Shown here: positions 45,522 through 61,498 of the stretch, piece by piece | How positions within the stretch are numbered: the stretch's first letter is position 1 | Layout of the letters: the number at the start of each line of letters is the position of its first letter | Source: Calendula officinalis | Lineage: Eukaryota; Streptophyta; Magnoliopsida; Asterales; Asteraceae | NCBI GenBank assembly: GCA_963853835.1 | Contig: OY970834.1 | Location: forward strand, 43,555,257-43,619,256 | DNA length: 64,000 nucleotides | Reading direction: 5' to 3' | The notes under the pieces: model-generated | Told to the model about the DNA's origin: nothing | Database searches by the model: none | What the model saw: the letters and a program-made list of their open reading frames with translations, nothing else | Translations under genes and position numbers: made by a program

Positions 45522-47699
45522 TTTAAAACAATACTGAGATCATATACTGATATACATGTAACGCTTTTGGGCGGGTCCCGTTTACATGATACAAAAAGAA
45601 ACAAGGATTAGATCGTAAACCTGATTTACTTAAAATGATTGAACTAAAGGTCGATCAAAAGACTGAGCTGAACTCAAGTGTGAAAAATGGTCCCATTTAA
45701 ATGTGAAGTTGACCATTGGAATCATCATGAGAGCATGCATGTTTTGTATTTTCAAGCCTGTTGAGTGTTGCCCAAACTCGTGAGGATTTTGCTTACTTTT
45801 CATTTATTTATTCTTATTTTATTATAATCTTCCGAGTACAATGTACAAGTTATTGCTATATATTGTTCTTGATTTTGAGCAGGCTAGCATGGAAATTGAT
45901 TTATAAAACAATAAAATTGAGTTTTATCCATAAATATTGTTTTAAAAAGAATTACTTTTGCAATCTAAAAATGGTTAGCGTTGCTAATTGTTGTTCGTTT
46001 GCATCTATCATCTATGTATAAAAATCTTTCCTACAGAATTTATTTCATGAAAACAACTGGTTATAACTTATAAGTTATAACTTATAAATGGTCATGCTTA
46101 AACGGGCCCAAAATTTTGGGTCATGGACTAGGCCCATTAACTATTTTCCCATAACGATTTCAACAACTGGGCCTTTATGTGATTATGTCTAGCTCTATGC
46201 TCTTTGCATTATTGCATATGTTGCAAACGTCGTATTTGATTGTCCAATAACTCCATACAATCATCCCTCTTTTAAATATTTATTTTATTTTTCTTTTTAT
46301 TAGTAGTTTTTAATAATATATAAAATATATATATTTTTTATCTTTTTATAAATTTTAATATATTAAGTTTTTGTTTAGTTAAAAATTATGATGTGAAGGT
46401 GATATGGTAAAACTGAAGAAGGAAGAATGAAGAAGTGTTATTGGCAAGAGTATTCAGTGAAAAAGTGATGATGTTACGCTAATGTGATAAAATTTAAAAA
46501 ATAATAAAGAATGGACAGTTTAGGAATAACCTAATTAAATATGCAGTGAATGCTTTACATTACGTATTTAGTCGCTCTTCTCTTTAAGTCCAATCAAATT
46601 ACATGATGGAATCATGGACTATGAAGCATATTTTGTACATCGAATCAAAATACAAGTGTGAATTATTGATGGTCTATATGTCTCTATCTTTGTCGATTTG
46701 GCAAAACATAACTCTATTATCTTTCTTATTAAGATTTTCCGGAATCATCTCATGTTATATAGATTTGCATATCCATGATTTATAATAATACACACGCTTA
46801 TCTCTTGTCGTAATCATTTTTTTTGTCCAATTTTAAGGAAAGGAAAACGATAGATAGATAGATATGATTTTTGATGGACTCTATGCACTTACACTTCTTA
46901 AACAATACATAATTTTGGTCAGGTTAAGAAAAGTGTAAAATACGGTAAATAACCCTTTATGTTTAGAATAAAAAAACCAAATTAGTTTACAATTTGCAAA
47001 TTTGAGATTTCGTAGTTTAGATAATCTTTCACTTTATATTAGTACTTTTACTAAGTTTTCAAGTTGCCTATAGTTATTGTTAAGTTTTTCAAGTCGATAT
47101 CTTAAATTATGTAATTCAATTTACATCTCTTATGTTGGTTGTAAGATATATAGAGTGAATAAAGTTATTAAATTAATGTAAATTATTATTTTTTTTAAAA
47201 CAAAGACTGTTTAAGTTATTCATAACCTTATTAATTAAGAAGTGAACTTATTTCTTTACATAGTTCGGTTTCCATATATACCAACTTCTTAAAGTAAAAT
47301 GCTTTTTTTTTTGTTTGTGATAAGAGTTCATGTCGTTATGCACATTCATTACGTATCTTCTTAGATTTCTATCATTAATTTAAATAGCGTGTATTTGTGA
47401 ATAAACTATTTTCTAAAAGAGAACAACATTTTTTTATGAGTTTTTCTAGTGTATGACTAGAGACATATATTATGACATATTTAATTAAGTAGTTATTTCA
47501 AATTTAAACAAAAAATCATATTTAATTTATTTTCTAAAATGATAGAAATTACATTTTTTTAATATTATTTAATACATTTTAAAAAATAAATATCTCTACT
47601 ACTTTATAAAGCATTTACCCCCTTTCCATAAATACCTTTTAGAAAATTCAGCTACTTTCTTTCTATTTTGAGATTTCAAGAAAATCAAGAAAAAAAAGG

Positions 47700-47775
47700 A
47701 GAAGTCATGCCTCGAACCCATGACCTCCTCCTCATAAGTCAAGCACTAAACCACCTGCTCTAGGAGCTGCTTGCG
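47700..47775 (-). mobile_element. tRNA-like SINE head inside the Helitron
   Basis: On the minus strand, GAGCAGGTGGTTTAGTGCTTGA resembles an A box and GTCATGGGTTCGAGGCATGA matches a B box about 35 bp later. The spacing fits a Pol III internal promoter. The sequence is too degenerate to fold as a functional tRNA. Confidence 0.5.
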
Positions 47776-48867
47776 TTTAAAATTGAAAACATATACCAAT
47801 AAACTGTTTCGGATTTCGGCCTTATAGAATAAACGCAGGCCCTTTCAAATTGAAAACACACGCCTTTTCAAATACCCTAATCACAGCCGTTGCTGCTTCC
47901 CTCGATCTTCGTCTTCTAGCCTTGGAAGTTGCAATCACGTTTACAGATAACACATTGCAATCACGTTTACAACTACCCACCTCGATTCTACAATAACCCC
48001 TTTCAAATGCCCACCTCGATTCAAGAAATCAGCCTCTTCAACTTAAGGGTTTCTAAACCCTATAAATACAAGACGAATGAGCTAAGTTACAGGTTTCATC
48101 CAGCTTTTGATTCCAGAAGATACAAAATAGTAATCGAATTCCCATTGAACAGGTTTGCAATTCCCATTTGTTATTAATTTCAGTTTTGTTTTAAAAACTC
48201 TACTTAAAAATCGTTTTTTTTTAACGAACACGAATGTTATTCTGATTGAGTGAATCTCTTTTTGTTTATTTCGTTTTGATATGTTTATTTCGTTCATTCA
48301 TTCTCAGATCAACGAATGGAATCCAAAAATCTGAAGGAGGTAACCGATGTTCCAACAGACCCTGCTACCATCGGAACAATCAAGGTATTACACTTTCTTA
48401 TTTTTATCAAAATCGCATGTTATTAATTAAATGGGGATATCAAATTGCATAAATTTAAGGAAATCAAATGCACACATGGATTTGGCGAACCCGTTTTGAT
48501 TCACATGGAAAAACTGCCCATTTGGCGAACCCGTTTTGACCCGTTTAGGCTATATCCCGCATTGCAGCCCTTTAAAATCACCTACTCTGTTTTCATACAC
48601 CACAAATGAGTAATTTTATGGTTTCATTAGGTTACTATCATTGTATTTTATTCAGAATTATGAAGTTTGTATTATAAAATGTGGTTATTTGAAAACTTAT
48701 GTACTAAAACAGAATAGTTTTAAATTCTTTTTCATTTAGTAGTTCTATTTAAAATTAGCATTTCCAAATAAATGGGACGTTAACATGCTCTATAACACTA
48801 ATTTGGCTATAGCTATTAGCACATATATTAAGCTAATACCACTAATTCTTTTAACCTTAATAACACT

Positions 48868-49660
48868 AATGCATTTGTTTTTTTAATTTAAAAGAACTCT
48901 ACTATCGTCACCAATGAAGGGGCCAACAATGGTTCTAACCGCAACCACAATAACTGCAGCCACAATTCAGGTTACGAGTTTATTTACCCTTTTTTCATAG
49001 TTGACTTGGTTAATGAAATATAAGTAAACCTTTGTTTAGTAACATGCAGTCCAAATTAGTAAACACTGGACTAATTTTAATAGTTCCTTCGAAAAAAATG
49101 GACACAAAAGACAGACAAGCTTGCCCCATATTTTAATAGTAAACACCAAATTAGTAAACATTGGACTAAAACATCATTAAAAAAAATAAAGGGGTTGTGG
49201 GTAACATTCCTGAAACACAAGCTTGCCCCATATTTTAATAGTTCCTTCGAAAGCTTTTCCACACAAAATGGATACAAAAGACAGATTAAGCATTAATTTT
49301 CTTAATGTCTTGCTAGAATGTAATGTCTCCAAAATATGTTCTTGTTCTTTCAGATTTAGGGATTGAAACCTTAATTGCTATAGATTTGTGCAGAAAATTC
49401 AATTCTTAATCCAAATGTGGGTGTAGAATGTTGTCTACACCCTATGAAGCAGCCTATAACTACACCAATTTAACAAATTAAGAATTTTTTTTAAAAATAA
49501 AAAGAATAAAGGAAAGGGTTAAGAATCATTTTCTGATTTTACCTCACACTAATGCATTTGTTTTTTTAATTTAAAAGAACTCTACTATCGTCACCAATGA
49601 AGGGGATGCTCCAACAATGATTCTAACCGCAACCCCAATAACTGCAGCCACAATTCAGGT
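48868..49660 (+). repeat. direct repeat of an exon-like block within the Helitron, about 677 bp apart
   Basis: Both copies start CACTAATGCATTTGTTTTTT and continue through ACTCTACTATCGTCACCAAT to AACTGCAGCCACAATTCAGG. Differences are few: copy 1 lacks GATGCT, with ATGGTTC versus ATGATTC. Between them, CTTGCCCCATATTTTAATAG is also duplicated (about 49120 and 49222). Confidence 0.85.
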
Positions 49661-51650
49661 AATTAACTAACATTTTAGACCAGTTTACTTTAAATTTTAC
49701 GAATGGCTTGATTTGGTTTTACAATCACTGTCAGTACCAACGAATGTGATGCTCCAACTATGCTTCAAACCGCAGACACCCTGGAGGTAATTCCCTAAAT
49801 GCCTACTTTGTTCATTAAATCTTTATATCTCTCTTTGGTGTGTTTGACATATTTAAATGCCTACTTTCATGTATTAATATTAATATTTCAGTCCCGACCC
49901 TATGAAGATCAGATACATTGGATAAAAAACACTTGGAGTGATGCAAATTTCGATCGTTTTCTAGGTGCTTGCATTACAACGAGTATGAGATCAAGGGGGA
50001 ATGTATGTTCTTTGCGGTGACGAAACATGAACTTTAACACTAAAGGGAGATTGTTATTGCCTTTACTTATAGACGAAATGTAGAACTTACTAATTTGCAA
50101 GTATCAGGATCTTGCAAAGAAATTTTGGCAGATCTCAAACAGGGAAGTTAAATGATCAGGCTATTGGAGAACTTGAGGTGAGCTATTTGCTCTAAATTTT
50201 GAATGATATTACCAATTTGGTCAAGCTTTTTATTCTGATTTATCTGTGTTATGTTGACTCAGTTGGTACTTTAATAGGTATTCTACGAGGCATCAAAGCA
50301 GAGATTTCATGGTGATTCTGAATTCAGGTGTAATATTCAACTTTGTGGCCTGGTGTAATGATTTTACTACAATTTTTTTTATTGAATGCTCCATTTTCAA
50401 ATTTATTCACTATGTAGGTATCACCTTAATGTAGGTATCACCTTATTCAGAGAGAGCATTTTGTAATGTTTTTCACAGTAAGCCATTTTCTGTAAAAATT
50501 TAAATAAAAAAATGTTGAATTAGATATTGATATTTTACACATGGCTGCTAAACGTGCAGGATGACTACCAATTGATGTAAATAAATACACAAAAACAAAT
50601 CATGTTGGATTTGGCCCTGATTTTGGTGATGATGGAAAAAGATTTAGGACTCGTACTGAAGTTGTTAAGTTAGTTGATTTACTTGATGAAGCTAAAACTA
50701 TTAAAGCTGCTCTTGTGGAGATCTTTTTAATTATTATAAATTATTAATTGTTTACCTTAAAACAATGAGTCTCTACTATATATAATTTCAGTCATCTCAT
50801 TTGCTATTTTCAGAAATATAGGCTACAACAATTTGAACTTGTGACTCTTATAAGGAGCTTGATTAACCGAGTCACCATGGAATTTGTTGTCTCTTAGCTA
50901 AACATACACCTGCTATTAAAGATGTTTTCAATGGTATTCCAATTGTCATCTTGCATATGGAATGTTGTTTAGATCTTGTGGTTCTAAGAAAACTTATGAA
51001 TAATGAAAGAACTTGTTTTTAAATACCGGATAACTTTGGCCCCTTGATGCCCCCATTGCATCTTCACTTCAACTTTTACTGTCTCTTATTCTTTTTAATA
51101 AATAAATTTTCCTACATACCAATAAAATAGACTTCATCGAGGCTGTACGCAATGAATTAAAAAAATTCAAATTCTTTGGATTTAACGTGTAACATTTTCT
51201 AGAACGGCGGCTACCCGGAGGCTACCGGTTTATTAATTACATACTAGAATCGCTTAGTACGTTACCTTGATTTTAGGAACCGTCAGTTCTGGGTCAGTTC
51301 CGTTTCAAATTTCGGCTACTGTCTTTGCTCAAAATATAGTTACAAGTGCTACCCGCCACTGCAAAATAACGTTTGCTCGCCACGAAATGTAGTTATACAG
51401 GGTACCCGCCGCCGCATTGCGCGGGTACCCGGCTAGTTTTCATTAAATAACCCATAGAAACACCCCTTTTGTTATAGTGATTGCATAAAGCATAGTATAT
51501 TAGCAAACGATAAAAAGTTTTTCCTTTCCAAATATAGCTTTCACGTGTGATATTAACAAAAATCAAAAGCATCAGCATAAAATTTGTAAAAATCGTCAAA
51601 AGAAGCATCGATCCAATAAGTTTACTTTATCACATTTTTTTATATAAAAA

Positions 51651-51780
51651 GCCTTTGGCCTAGCGGTATGGGGTTCACCTCTCAACCTTAAGGTCAGGAG
51701 TCCAAGTCCCGTCGTGGACATATGTGGTAATTGAGAGTATATTAGATTTGCCGTTTCAAAAATAAAAAATAAAAAAAATT
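51651..51780 (+). mobile_element. tRNA-derived SINE with intact A and B boxes
   Basis: Begins GCCTTTGGCCTAGCGGTATG (A box TGGCCTAGCGG). The B box AGTCCAAGTCCCG follows about 45 bp later. It ends in ATTTGCCGTTTC followed by an A-rich tail (AAAAATAAAAAATAAAAAAA). The 3' end equals that of the SINE at 40628. Confidence 0.8.
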
Positions 51781-51809
51781 CTTGTTTATAAAGGACTCTC
51801 AAATGATGG

Positions 51810-51965
51810 TTGAACTTTGCTCATGATATACGCTACCTAATCATTGTTGTGACAGTTTGCAGACTTTCTCATGATCATCTGGTAATTGTTTACCTACGAA
51901 AGAGATCACACATATGATCTCTAGAAAATTATTTTAATTGCTCTTATCATTAGACTATCACTGTA
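51810..51965 (-). mobile_element. tRNA-derived SINE, second family, diverged copy 2
   Basis: Shares TTGTTGTGAC, TGTTTACCTA and TGCTCTTA...TAG.C.ATCA with the copy at 45375-45521, in the same order and spacing. The tRNA boxes are eroded. Confidence 0.5.
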
Positions 51966-53171
51966 TATTCTATACACATACATATACTCTATATTACATG
52001 TTAAAATGGTAGGCTTCAGCAATGAAATCATTGATATAATAAACTAAAAAAAACATTTGCAAAATCAACCTCCAATGAAAATGACAAGAGATATGAATAT
52101 GTACATATGATAGAAAAGTAAACCTTAAATCAAGAAATGGACCACATTGTCATGTTAACATCTAAACATATGGAAAGTGTCACCATATTGACCAAATTCA
52201 TGCATGCTTCATACTATTGTCAAACATTACATGTTATCTCCCATTCATATTGGGTCCTTAACTACATACACTACATGACACCATGTGCATGCATGTCTCA
52301 TGTCGTTTTATAACATCAATTATTGATTTTTTTATTTACATGGGTTTTCTCGCTCATCATATTTCATCATGTAAGATACTTAAATTTTTTTTGTCAAAGA
52401 TAATAACATTATACTTTGAGGCGTGCTATACTCTAGTAATTATAAAAAGAATCTAGCCCGTTTTAATAATTAAAACTTTACTCGCTATTTTAGTAATTAA
52501 TTTTTAGGAGGTTATTTTGGTAATTAAATCTTTTTAACGGACTGTTTTGATAATTTAGCTAAAATGTTACAGTATTATTTTTGTTGTTTTTCTTGCCTTT
52601 AAGATCACATAGCTTATTACATAAACAACTTAATTAACTTAGCTTGTTTTTCAATTGTATGTAATGTTTTTAGGTAACCTAAAATTCATCCTAAGTTTAC
52701 ACTCAACATCTGATTTAAAAACAAACATACAAGTATACAACTGGATAACATTTATTTATGTGACTTATTATACAATTAAGTTGTTAATATAACAAATAAT
52801 GTCATCGTAAATACTCCTTAAATTGGTTACATGTCAATTAAATTATCAAACTAGCTCCTTATAATAGTTGTGATTACTAAAATATTCTCTTAAAAATTGT
52901 AATTAATTATCAAAATGAACCACATCTCAAACTAAAATGCTATTGATTTTCCAAAAAATAAATAAAATACTACGATCTTATTTAACCTTTTAAAGTTTTC
53001 TTCAATGGGATCATGATACAGAAGACCAAATCTGCATTTACTCCATCTTTACACTATGAATATAATAATATATTTCGAAACAATATCGAAAATATTCCCT
53101 AATTTCAGTTAGATATGTTAGTTTATTCCTCAACCACCTTCTCAGATCATCACCTTTGACTTTGACTTTGA

Positions 53172-56116
53172 CTAAACCTTGTTGACTTGAATCAAAACCC
53201 TCCTAAGTTCATCAGCAATACCTTGCAACAGAACCGGTTTCTGAATAATCCCATTCATCCCAAATTGCAAACATCTCTCCCACAAATCTTCATCACCACT
53301 AGCACTTGAACCAATAATCAAAGGCCAATTCCTGCTCCTAAATTTCCGGATTCTAGAAGCAATTTCAAACCCGTCTAAATCGGGCAAATGGAGATCCAAA
53401 ATCAAGATTTGGTAACCCGAAACGGGCGGGCTGAGGGCGGTTAGGCAGTCGAAACCCGAGGTCACAGTGGTGACAATGCAACCCAATTTCTCAAGAAGTT
53501 TGCGGGTTACAGCCCGATTTACATCGTCTTCATCGGCTAACAGAATTTGAAGATTAATGAATAATGAATTTGATTGCGGGTGTTGGTGATGATCGGATGA
53601 TCCACTTGTTTCAGAGATTCCGATCATGATTGAAGGTCTGAGTTGAAATTGAAGAACGAGTGACATGCTTTGATCAAAACCGATTGGGTTCGGGACCACC
53701 CAAATGTTTCCTTGCATCATCTGTCAAAAAAAAATATCATTTATTTAAATTAAATACGTCATAAAAAATACTCCCTCCGTCCCACAAAAAAGTTCCCATT
53801 TCGTCTTGGCCCAAGTTTTTAGGTGGTAGTTAGTGGTGGGGTCATTGGTATTAATTTTGATTAAAATATAAGGTTTGATTGGAGAGAGAATAATAGTTAG
53901 TGGATATTAGTAGTGGGGTCTATAAGAATAATAATATTTTATTATGTGGAGCCCATCAAATGTGAGAAATGGGAACTTTTTTGTGGGACGGAGGGAGTAG
54001 TTAAATATGGAACACCTTTTGACCTAAAAAAGTTATCTTTTTTTATAGATAATAAGCGTGTTAAATATGATACGAAGCGCTTCAAAACTCTTTAATAACA
54101 TGATTTACAAGGTTTTATGCATTAATAATACGCCAAAATACATTTTTTACCTGAATTTGACTGACTAGGTATTCTACTAAATCGACCATTTTGTCAACTT
54201 TAGAGAAGTATAAGACCTAGTCACCCAAGTTTAATACATGCATTAATAATACATTTTCTTTCGACATGTTTGGCTTGTTACTTTTTTCGCAATTTTTTTA
54301 ACTTGGAAAAAACGTAACAAAATCGACCCGTTTTCTTATACAAAACGGGTTGGGGCGAAATACTAACCTGGACCAACTTTCTGCACATACTAAAGCTCAA
54401 ACTTTCTTCCGCAACAACTCTACGGGTCCTCTGATCCCGAGAAGACCGTTCCAATACTGAAAACGCGTCATTTATACCGATTTCAAATTTAACAACAACA
54501 TATCCATCAACCAAATTAGAATTCGACCTCCAAGAACGCCAATTTTGATCATTATTTCTCCCAAAACTTCCACTTTCTCTTAAAATCCTTAAAGTCAAAC
54601 ACCCGCCCCCATTACCCCAACTCAAAAGATTCCCAACCATATGCAAAATCACTTGTAAAACCCTCCGTTCATCGCCCATTACATTATCCGGTAAATATTT
54701 ATCGATATTTATATCAAATTCGTACCCTTTATAAACACATAAACATTTTGCTAAACACGACGCTTCTTTAATCATACTATGAAGATTAAAAGACCGTGTT
54801 TCTAACGGGAATTTCCCGTTATCTTTTGACGAATCGTCCATTACATCGTTAATTAACATTGATATAACATTGCTTGTTTTGACCATTGTGTTGATAAGAA
54901 CCCGTTGTTGACCGGGTTGACTTTCGTCTTGCAAAATTGAAGCCAAACCCATGATCGAATGCATCGGTTTTCTTAACCCTTTACTCATAACGGTTTGAAA
55001 CGAGCTTCTAGCTTGACTAGCTCTCATGGCATCATGTTTAGCTTGTTGTAAAGCTTGATTTTGAGCAACTAACTTATCCCTCATGAGTCTAGATTCTTCT
55101 AGAACCGCAGCATGCGAGAGCGCAACCGCCACTTGGTCAGCAACAACTTTGACTATTTCAAGCTCCGAATTGGTCCAATTTCGAAAATTCCCGCTCGGTA
55201 AAACTAACACCAAAATTGCGTAACAAGCTTGAATCATTTCGGGGGTCCCGCCTTTGAAATCGGCTACCCGTAACATCGGCATACGGATCGCAGCAACTTG
55301 ACCCGGTTGACTCGGTCCACCACTGCTCAACTTGGCTAATCTTGACTCGGGTTCTAACAACTTCACTACTTCACTTTTCTTGATTTCTTGAACATCGGAA
55401 TCGTTAATTGGGATGTAAAACAAATCGACGGTTGACGATTCGCCACCTTTTAACTGATGGGTGAGATTCATAACCGTTTTATCTTCATTCGGCATCCAAA
55501 TCGCACAATTTTGTAAATCTAAAGTTTCTGATAATTTATCCAAAGTTGTGTAAAGAATCGTGTGTCGATCGAGTGATTTTCGAATTTCTTGTGTGAGCAT
55601 TCGGACATGCCACCCGGCTTCTTTTTGTTTCTTGATCATCCCCATTTCTCTACCCAGATCCCAAAATTTCTTCCTTAGCATAAATTCTCTAACTTTAACC
55701 TTTAACAGTAACGGAATTAACGAAAATAACGTAATTGCGGTTGCAAACGATACTAACGCCGTTAGAAACTTGAATATTGTGAGTGCGAGCATTAGTTGAA
55801 ATTGGTGTGCGTGATAAGTCCAACCGTTTAATAAATGTGTCATTCCACATAGAACGATGAAAAGAATGAATTGAACGAGAACCCATTTGAAAGGGACATT
55901 TGAACAACTAACGAAATAAAGTAATTCAATCGGGATCGAAAAATAAGCAGCTGCGATCAAGAAATCGCTCACTTTTTGTGTTTCCATGATGTTTCTGTAC
56001 CCGAAGAACCCTTCAATTTCGCAATTGCAACTCGGATATCCATTTTCGGATTCGGGTGCCGAAACAGAGAGCAATGACAGGAAAATTATCGCGAAAATCG
56101 GGAGTGTTTTCGTCAT
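53172..56116 (-). CDS. ETR2: ethylene receptor, subfamily II with receiver domain (ETR2/EIN4 type)
   Basis: Two exons, 56116-54368 and 53720-53172, joined at GGTCCAG|GTTAGT and TTGACAG|ATGATG, give 765 residues. A cleavable-type leader (1-20) precedes CNCE (C30 and C32 are the disulfide-linking pair). Three membrane helices carry the copper/ethylene-site residues D51, C90 and H94 (IVLCGMTH). A GAF domain (about 155-335) follows, then a degenerate histidine-kinase-like region. H386 remains in PMHSIMG, but no DxGxG nucleotide box is seen, as is usual for subfamily II. The receiver domain (about 640-765) has acidic DEDD at 646-649, phospho-acceptor D692 and K744. The receptor acts in the ER membrane with CTR1 to repress ethylene responses without ligand. 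ETR2 and EIN4 cannot be separated with certainty here; I favour ETR2 from gene order and the GFDQSM motif. Confidence 0.95.
53771..53997. mobile_element. Stowaway MITE within the receptor intron
   Basis: 227 bp flanked by TA. Ends CTCCCTCCGTCCCACAAAAA and TTTTTTGTGGGACGGAGGGAG are a perfect inverted repeat. It lies in the single coding intron (53721-54367) of the ethylene receptor gene. Confidence 0.92.

Positions 56117-59689
<3,573 letters not shown>

Positions 59690-59768
<79 letters not shown>
59690..59768. repeat. (AT)n microsatellite, first of three
   Basis: About 79 bp of pure AT repeats directly abutting the left end of the MITE at 59769. Confidence 0.97.
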
Positions 59769-59773
<5 letters not shown>

Positions 59774-60155
59774 CCGGATCCGGTGAGGACTCTTTTCCCG
59801 GTGAGGACTGCGATGACTCCAAAAAAAACCCTAAAAATGATCCAAAACTAACTTTTTTCAAAAAAATTTCTTTTTTAAATATCATAATAACGGCCTATAA
59901 GATCCAAATAAAAAATAAAAAATTTCAAAAATGATCAAAAAAAATAAAAATGGATCTTAGTAATGATCCACAAAAAAATATGGATCATTATTATGATCCA
60001 AAAAAAAAGTGGATCATAATTTTATTTTCAATTTTTTTTTGTCAAATGTAGTAATAATCATGGGGAGTTATATATATTTTTTTCGGAATTTTTTGAAATT
60101 TTTTTGAGGTGTCCTCGCGAGTCCTCACCGTTTTTTGAGTCCTCACCGGATCTCA

Positions 60156-60157
<2 letters not shown>
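59769..60157. mobile_element. foldback MITE embedded in (AT)n, AGGGTCCGG ends
   Basis: Left end AGGGTCCGGATCCGGTGAGGA, right end TCCTCACCGGATCTCACT, so GATCCGGTGAGGACTC is the shared inverted repeat. The 389-bp A-rich interior repeats ATGGATCATTATTATGATCC palindromes. Pure (AT)n on both sides. Confidence 0.8.

Positions 60158-60242
<85 letters not shown>
60158..60242. repeat. (AT)n microsatellite, second of three
   Basis: About 85 bp of AT repeats between the two MITEs. Confidence 0.97.
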
Positions 60243-60247
<5 letters not shown>

Positions 60248-60561
60248 CCGATTCAGCGCAGAACCGTTTAAAGGTGCAGAACCGCAGAACCATCCTAACA
60301 TCCAATGTTTTCTATGTAATACATAAAGTGTACATTTTCATACACACTATAACACATTTATACATTCAATGTTTTCAATTTTTTATATACAAAATATATA
60401 AATATATTTATATATTATTTGTATAAAAAATTAGAAACATTCGATGTTAGGATGGTTACAGCGTGTATGAAAATTTACAGTTTATGTATAACATAGAAAA
60501 CATTGGATGTCAGGATGGTTCTGCGGTTCTGCAGCTTTAAACGGTTCTGCGCTGAATTGGG

Positions 60562-60565
<4 letters not shown>
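60243..60565. mobile_element. foldback MITE embedded in (AT)n, AGGGTCCGATTC ends
   Basis: 323 bp with long inverted arms: ATTCAGCGCAGAACCGTTTAAA at the left and TTTAAACGGTTCTGCGCTGAAT at the right. CATCCAATGTTTTCTATGTA and its complement lie deeper, so most of the element is a hairpin. The left end AGGGTCCG is the same as in the element at 59769, and both right ends finish CACT before AT repeats. Confidence 0.85.

Positions 60566-60656
<91 letters not shown>
60566..60656. repeat. (AT)n microsatellite, third of three
   Basis: About 91 bp of AT repeats following the second MITE. Confidence 0.97.
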
Positions 60657-60660
<4 letters not shown>

Positions 60661-60817
60661 ATTAGTGATGAGTCAGATTTGTTGCTACCACGAATTTGTC
60701 AGTTTCTTATCAACATAAAAGATGTTGATGTGGCGCTAGTGCGCTACTGACGAGTATGGGAACTCGTCACTGTTGAGAAAAGACTTACTATTTTTGTTTA
60801 AGAAAACAACTTTAATA

Positions 60818-61129
60818 CTTCCTCCGTATCAAAATAAGTGACACACTTTCTATTTTAGTGTGTATCAAAATAAGTGACACATTTTGAAACTTTCCTTATT
60901 TGGTAAAAATAATGGGACCCATACCCACTAACTATCCACTTTAATAAAGTGAAATTACCCTTATACCCTTACTTTTACTTTTAAAAGTCATTAATATCAC
61001 CTTATTCAAGAAAAGTGAGACACATCCTCCACTAACTATGTACTTTAATCTATTTTAACCTCTACTTTAATCTTTTACCTTAAAAATCGTGTAAGTCAAT
61101 TTGTGTCACTTGTTTTGATACGAAGGAAG
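60818..61129. mobile_element. Stowaway MITE, ATCAAAATAAGTGACACAC family
   Basis: 312 bp between TA dinucleotides. Ends CTTCCTCCGTATCAAAATAA and TTGTTTTGATACGAAGGAAG. Confidence 0.87.
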
Positions 61130-61498
61130 TAATTAACTATATAAGTTATGTGATTAGGGTAAGGAGTGTAAAGTAACACAGAAAGATGCAAATACTTTTC
61201 ACAAAATATGTTACTTCACGGTAAACGTAGGATGTTTTTTGTTCGCAGATGGAAATTAAACACAAGTGGCTAAGGTTTTAGCGTTTTACACCAATCATGA
61301 AGATTAACGTATACCACCACAGTCGCCAGAACTATACCGATGGCAATGACAGACTATCATCACTTGCACCACCAGTTTTAGTCTTTCGATGTTTCCCAAG
61401 AACTGCAATATTTTATTACTATTATATATATATTATTATAAAATAAAATGATAAATTAATTCAAATATAAAAAAAAGTTTTAATTAATAAATCATATA

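Larger units (their letters stand above)
44074..47592. other. intergenic region with SINE copies
   Basis: SINEs at 44962 and 45375 are listed separately. A short palindrome repeats at 46060-46088 (ATAACTTATAAGTTATAACT), and a GATA run (GATAGATAGATAGATA) lies at about 46849-46863. Otherwise AT-rich with no recognised gene. Confidence 0.6.
47593..51436 (+). mobile_element. 3.8-kb non-autonomous Helitron carrying exon-like duplicated segments
   Basis: The 5' end TCTCTACTACTTTATAAAGC follows a host A. The 3' end has the hairpin GGGTACCCGCC...GCGCGGGTACCC, then GG-CTAG and a host T, giving an exact A|TC...CTAG|T structure. No Rep/Hel frame is present. The inside holds a 48055-48177 open stretch (NELSYRFHPAFDSRRYK). 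Two near-identical exon-like blocks (about 48868-48975 and 49545-49660) each end in CAGCCACAATTCAGGT. A third, looser block is at about 49728-49790. Other phrases with flanking GT/AG are RPYEDQIHWIKNTWSDANFDRF (about 49893) and GKRFRTRTEVVKLVDLLDEA (about 50634). I do not recognise the donor gene. The layout fits captured and internally duplicated gene fragments. Confidence 0.82.
51437..53171. other. intergenic region between the Helitron and the ethylene receptor
   Basis: Two SINEs (51651, 51810) are listed separately. 51970-53160 is AT-rich with no recognised feature; 52980-53170 is probably the receptor's 3' UTR. Confidence 0.6.

Noticed and set aside
47700..47775. Functional tRNA gene
   Set aside because: A and B boxes are recognisable but arms do not pair and it lies inside a Helitron; better seen as a SINE head.
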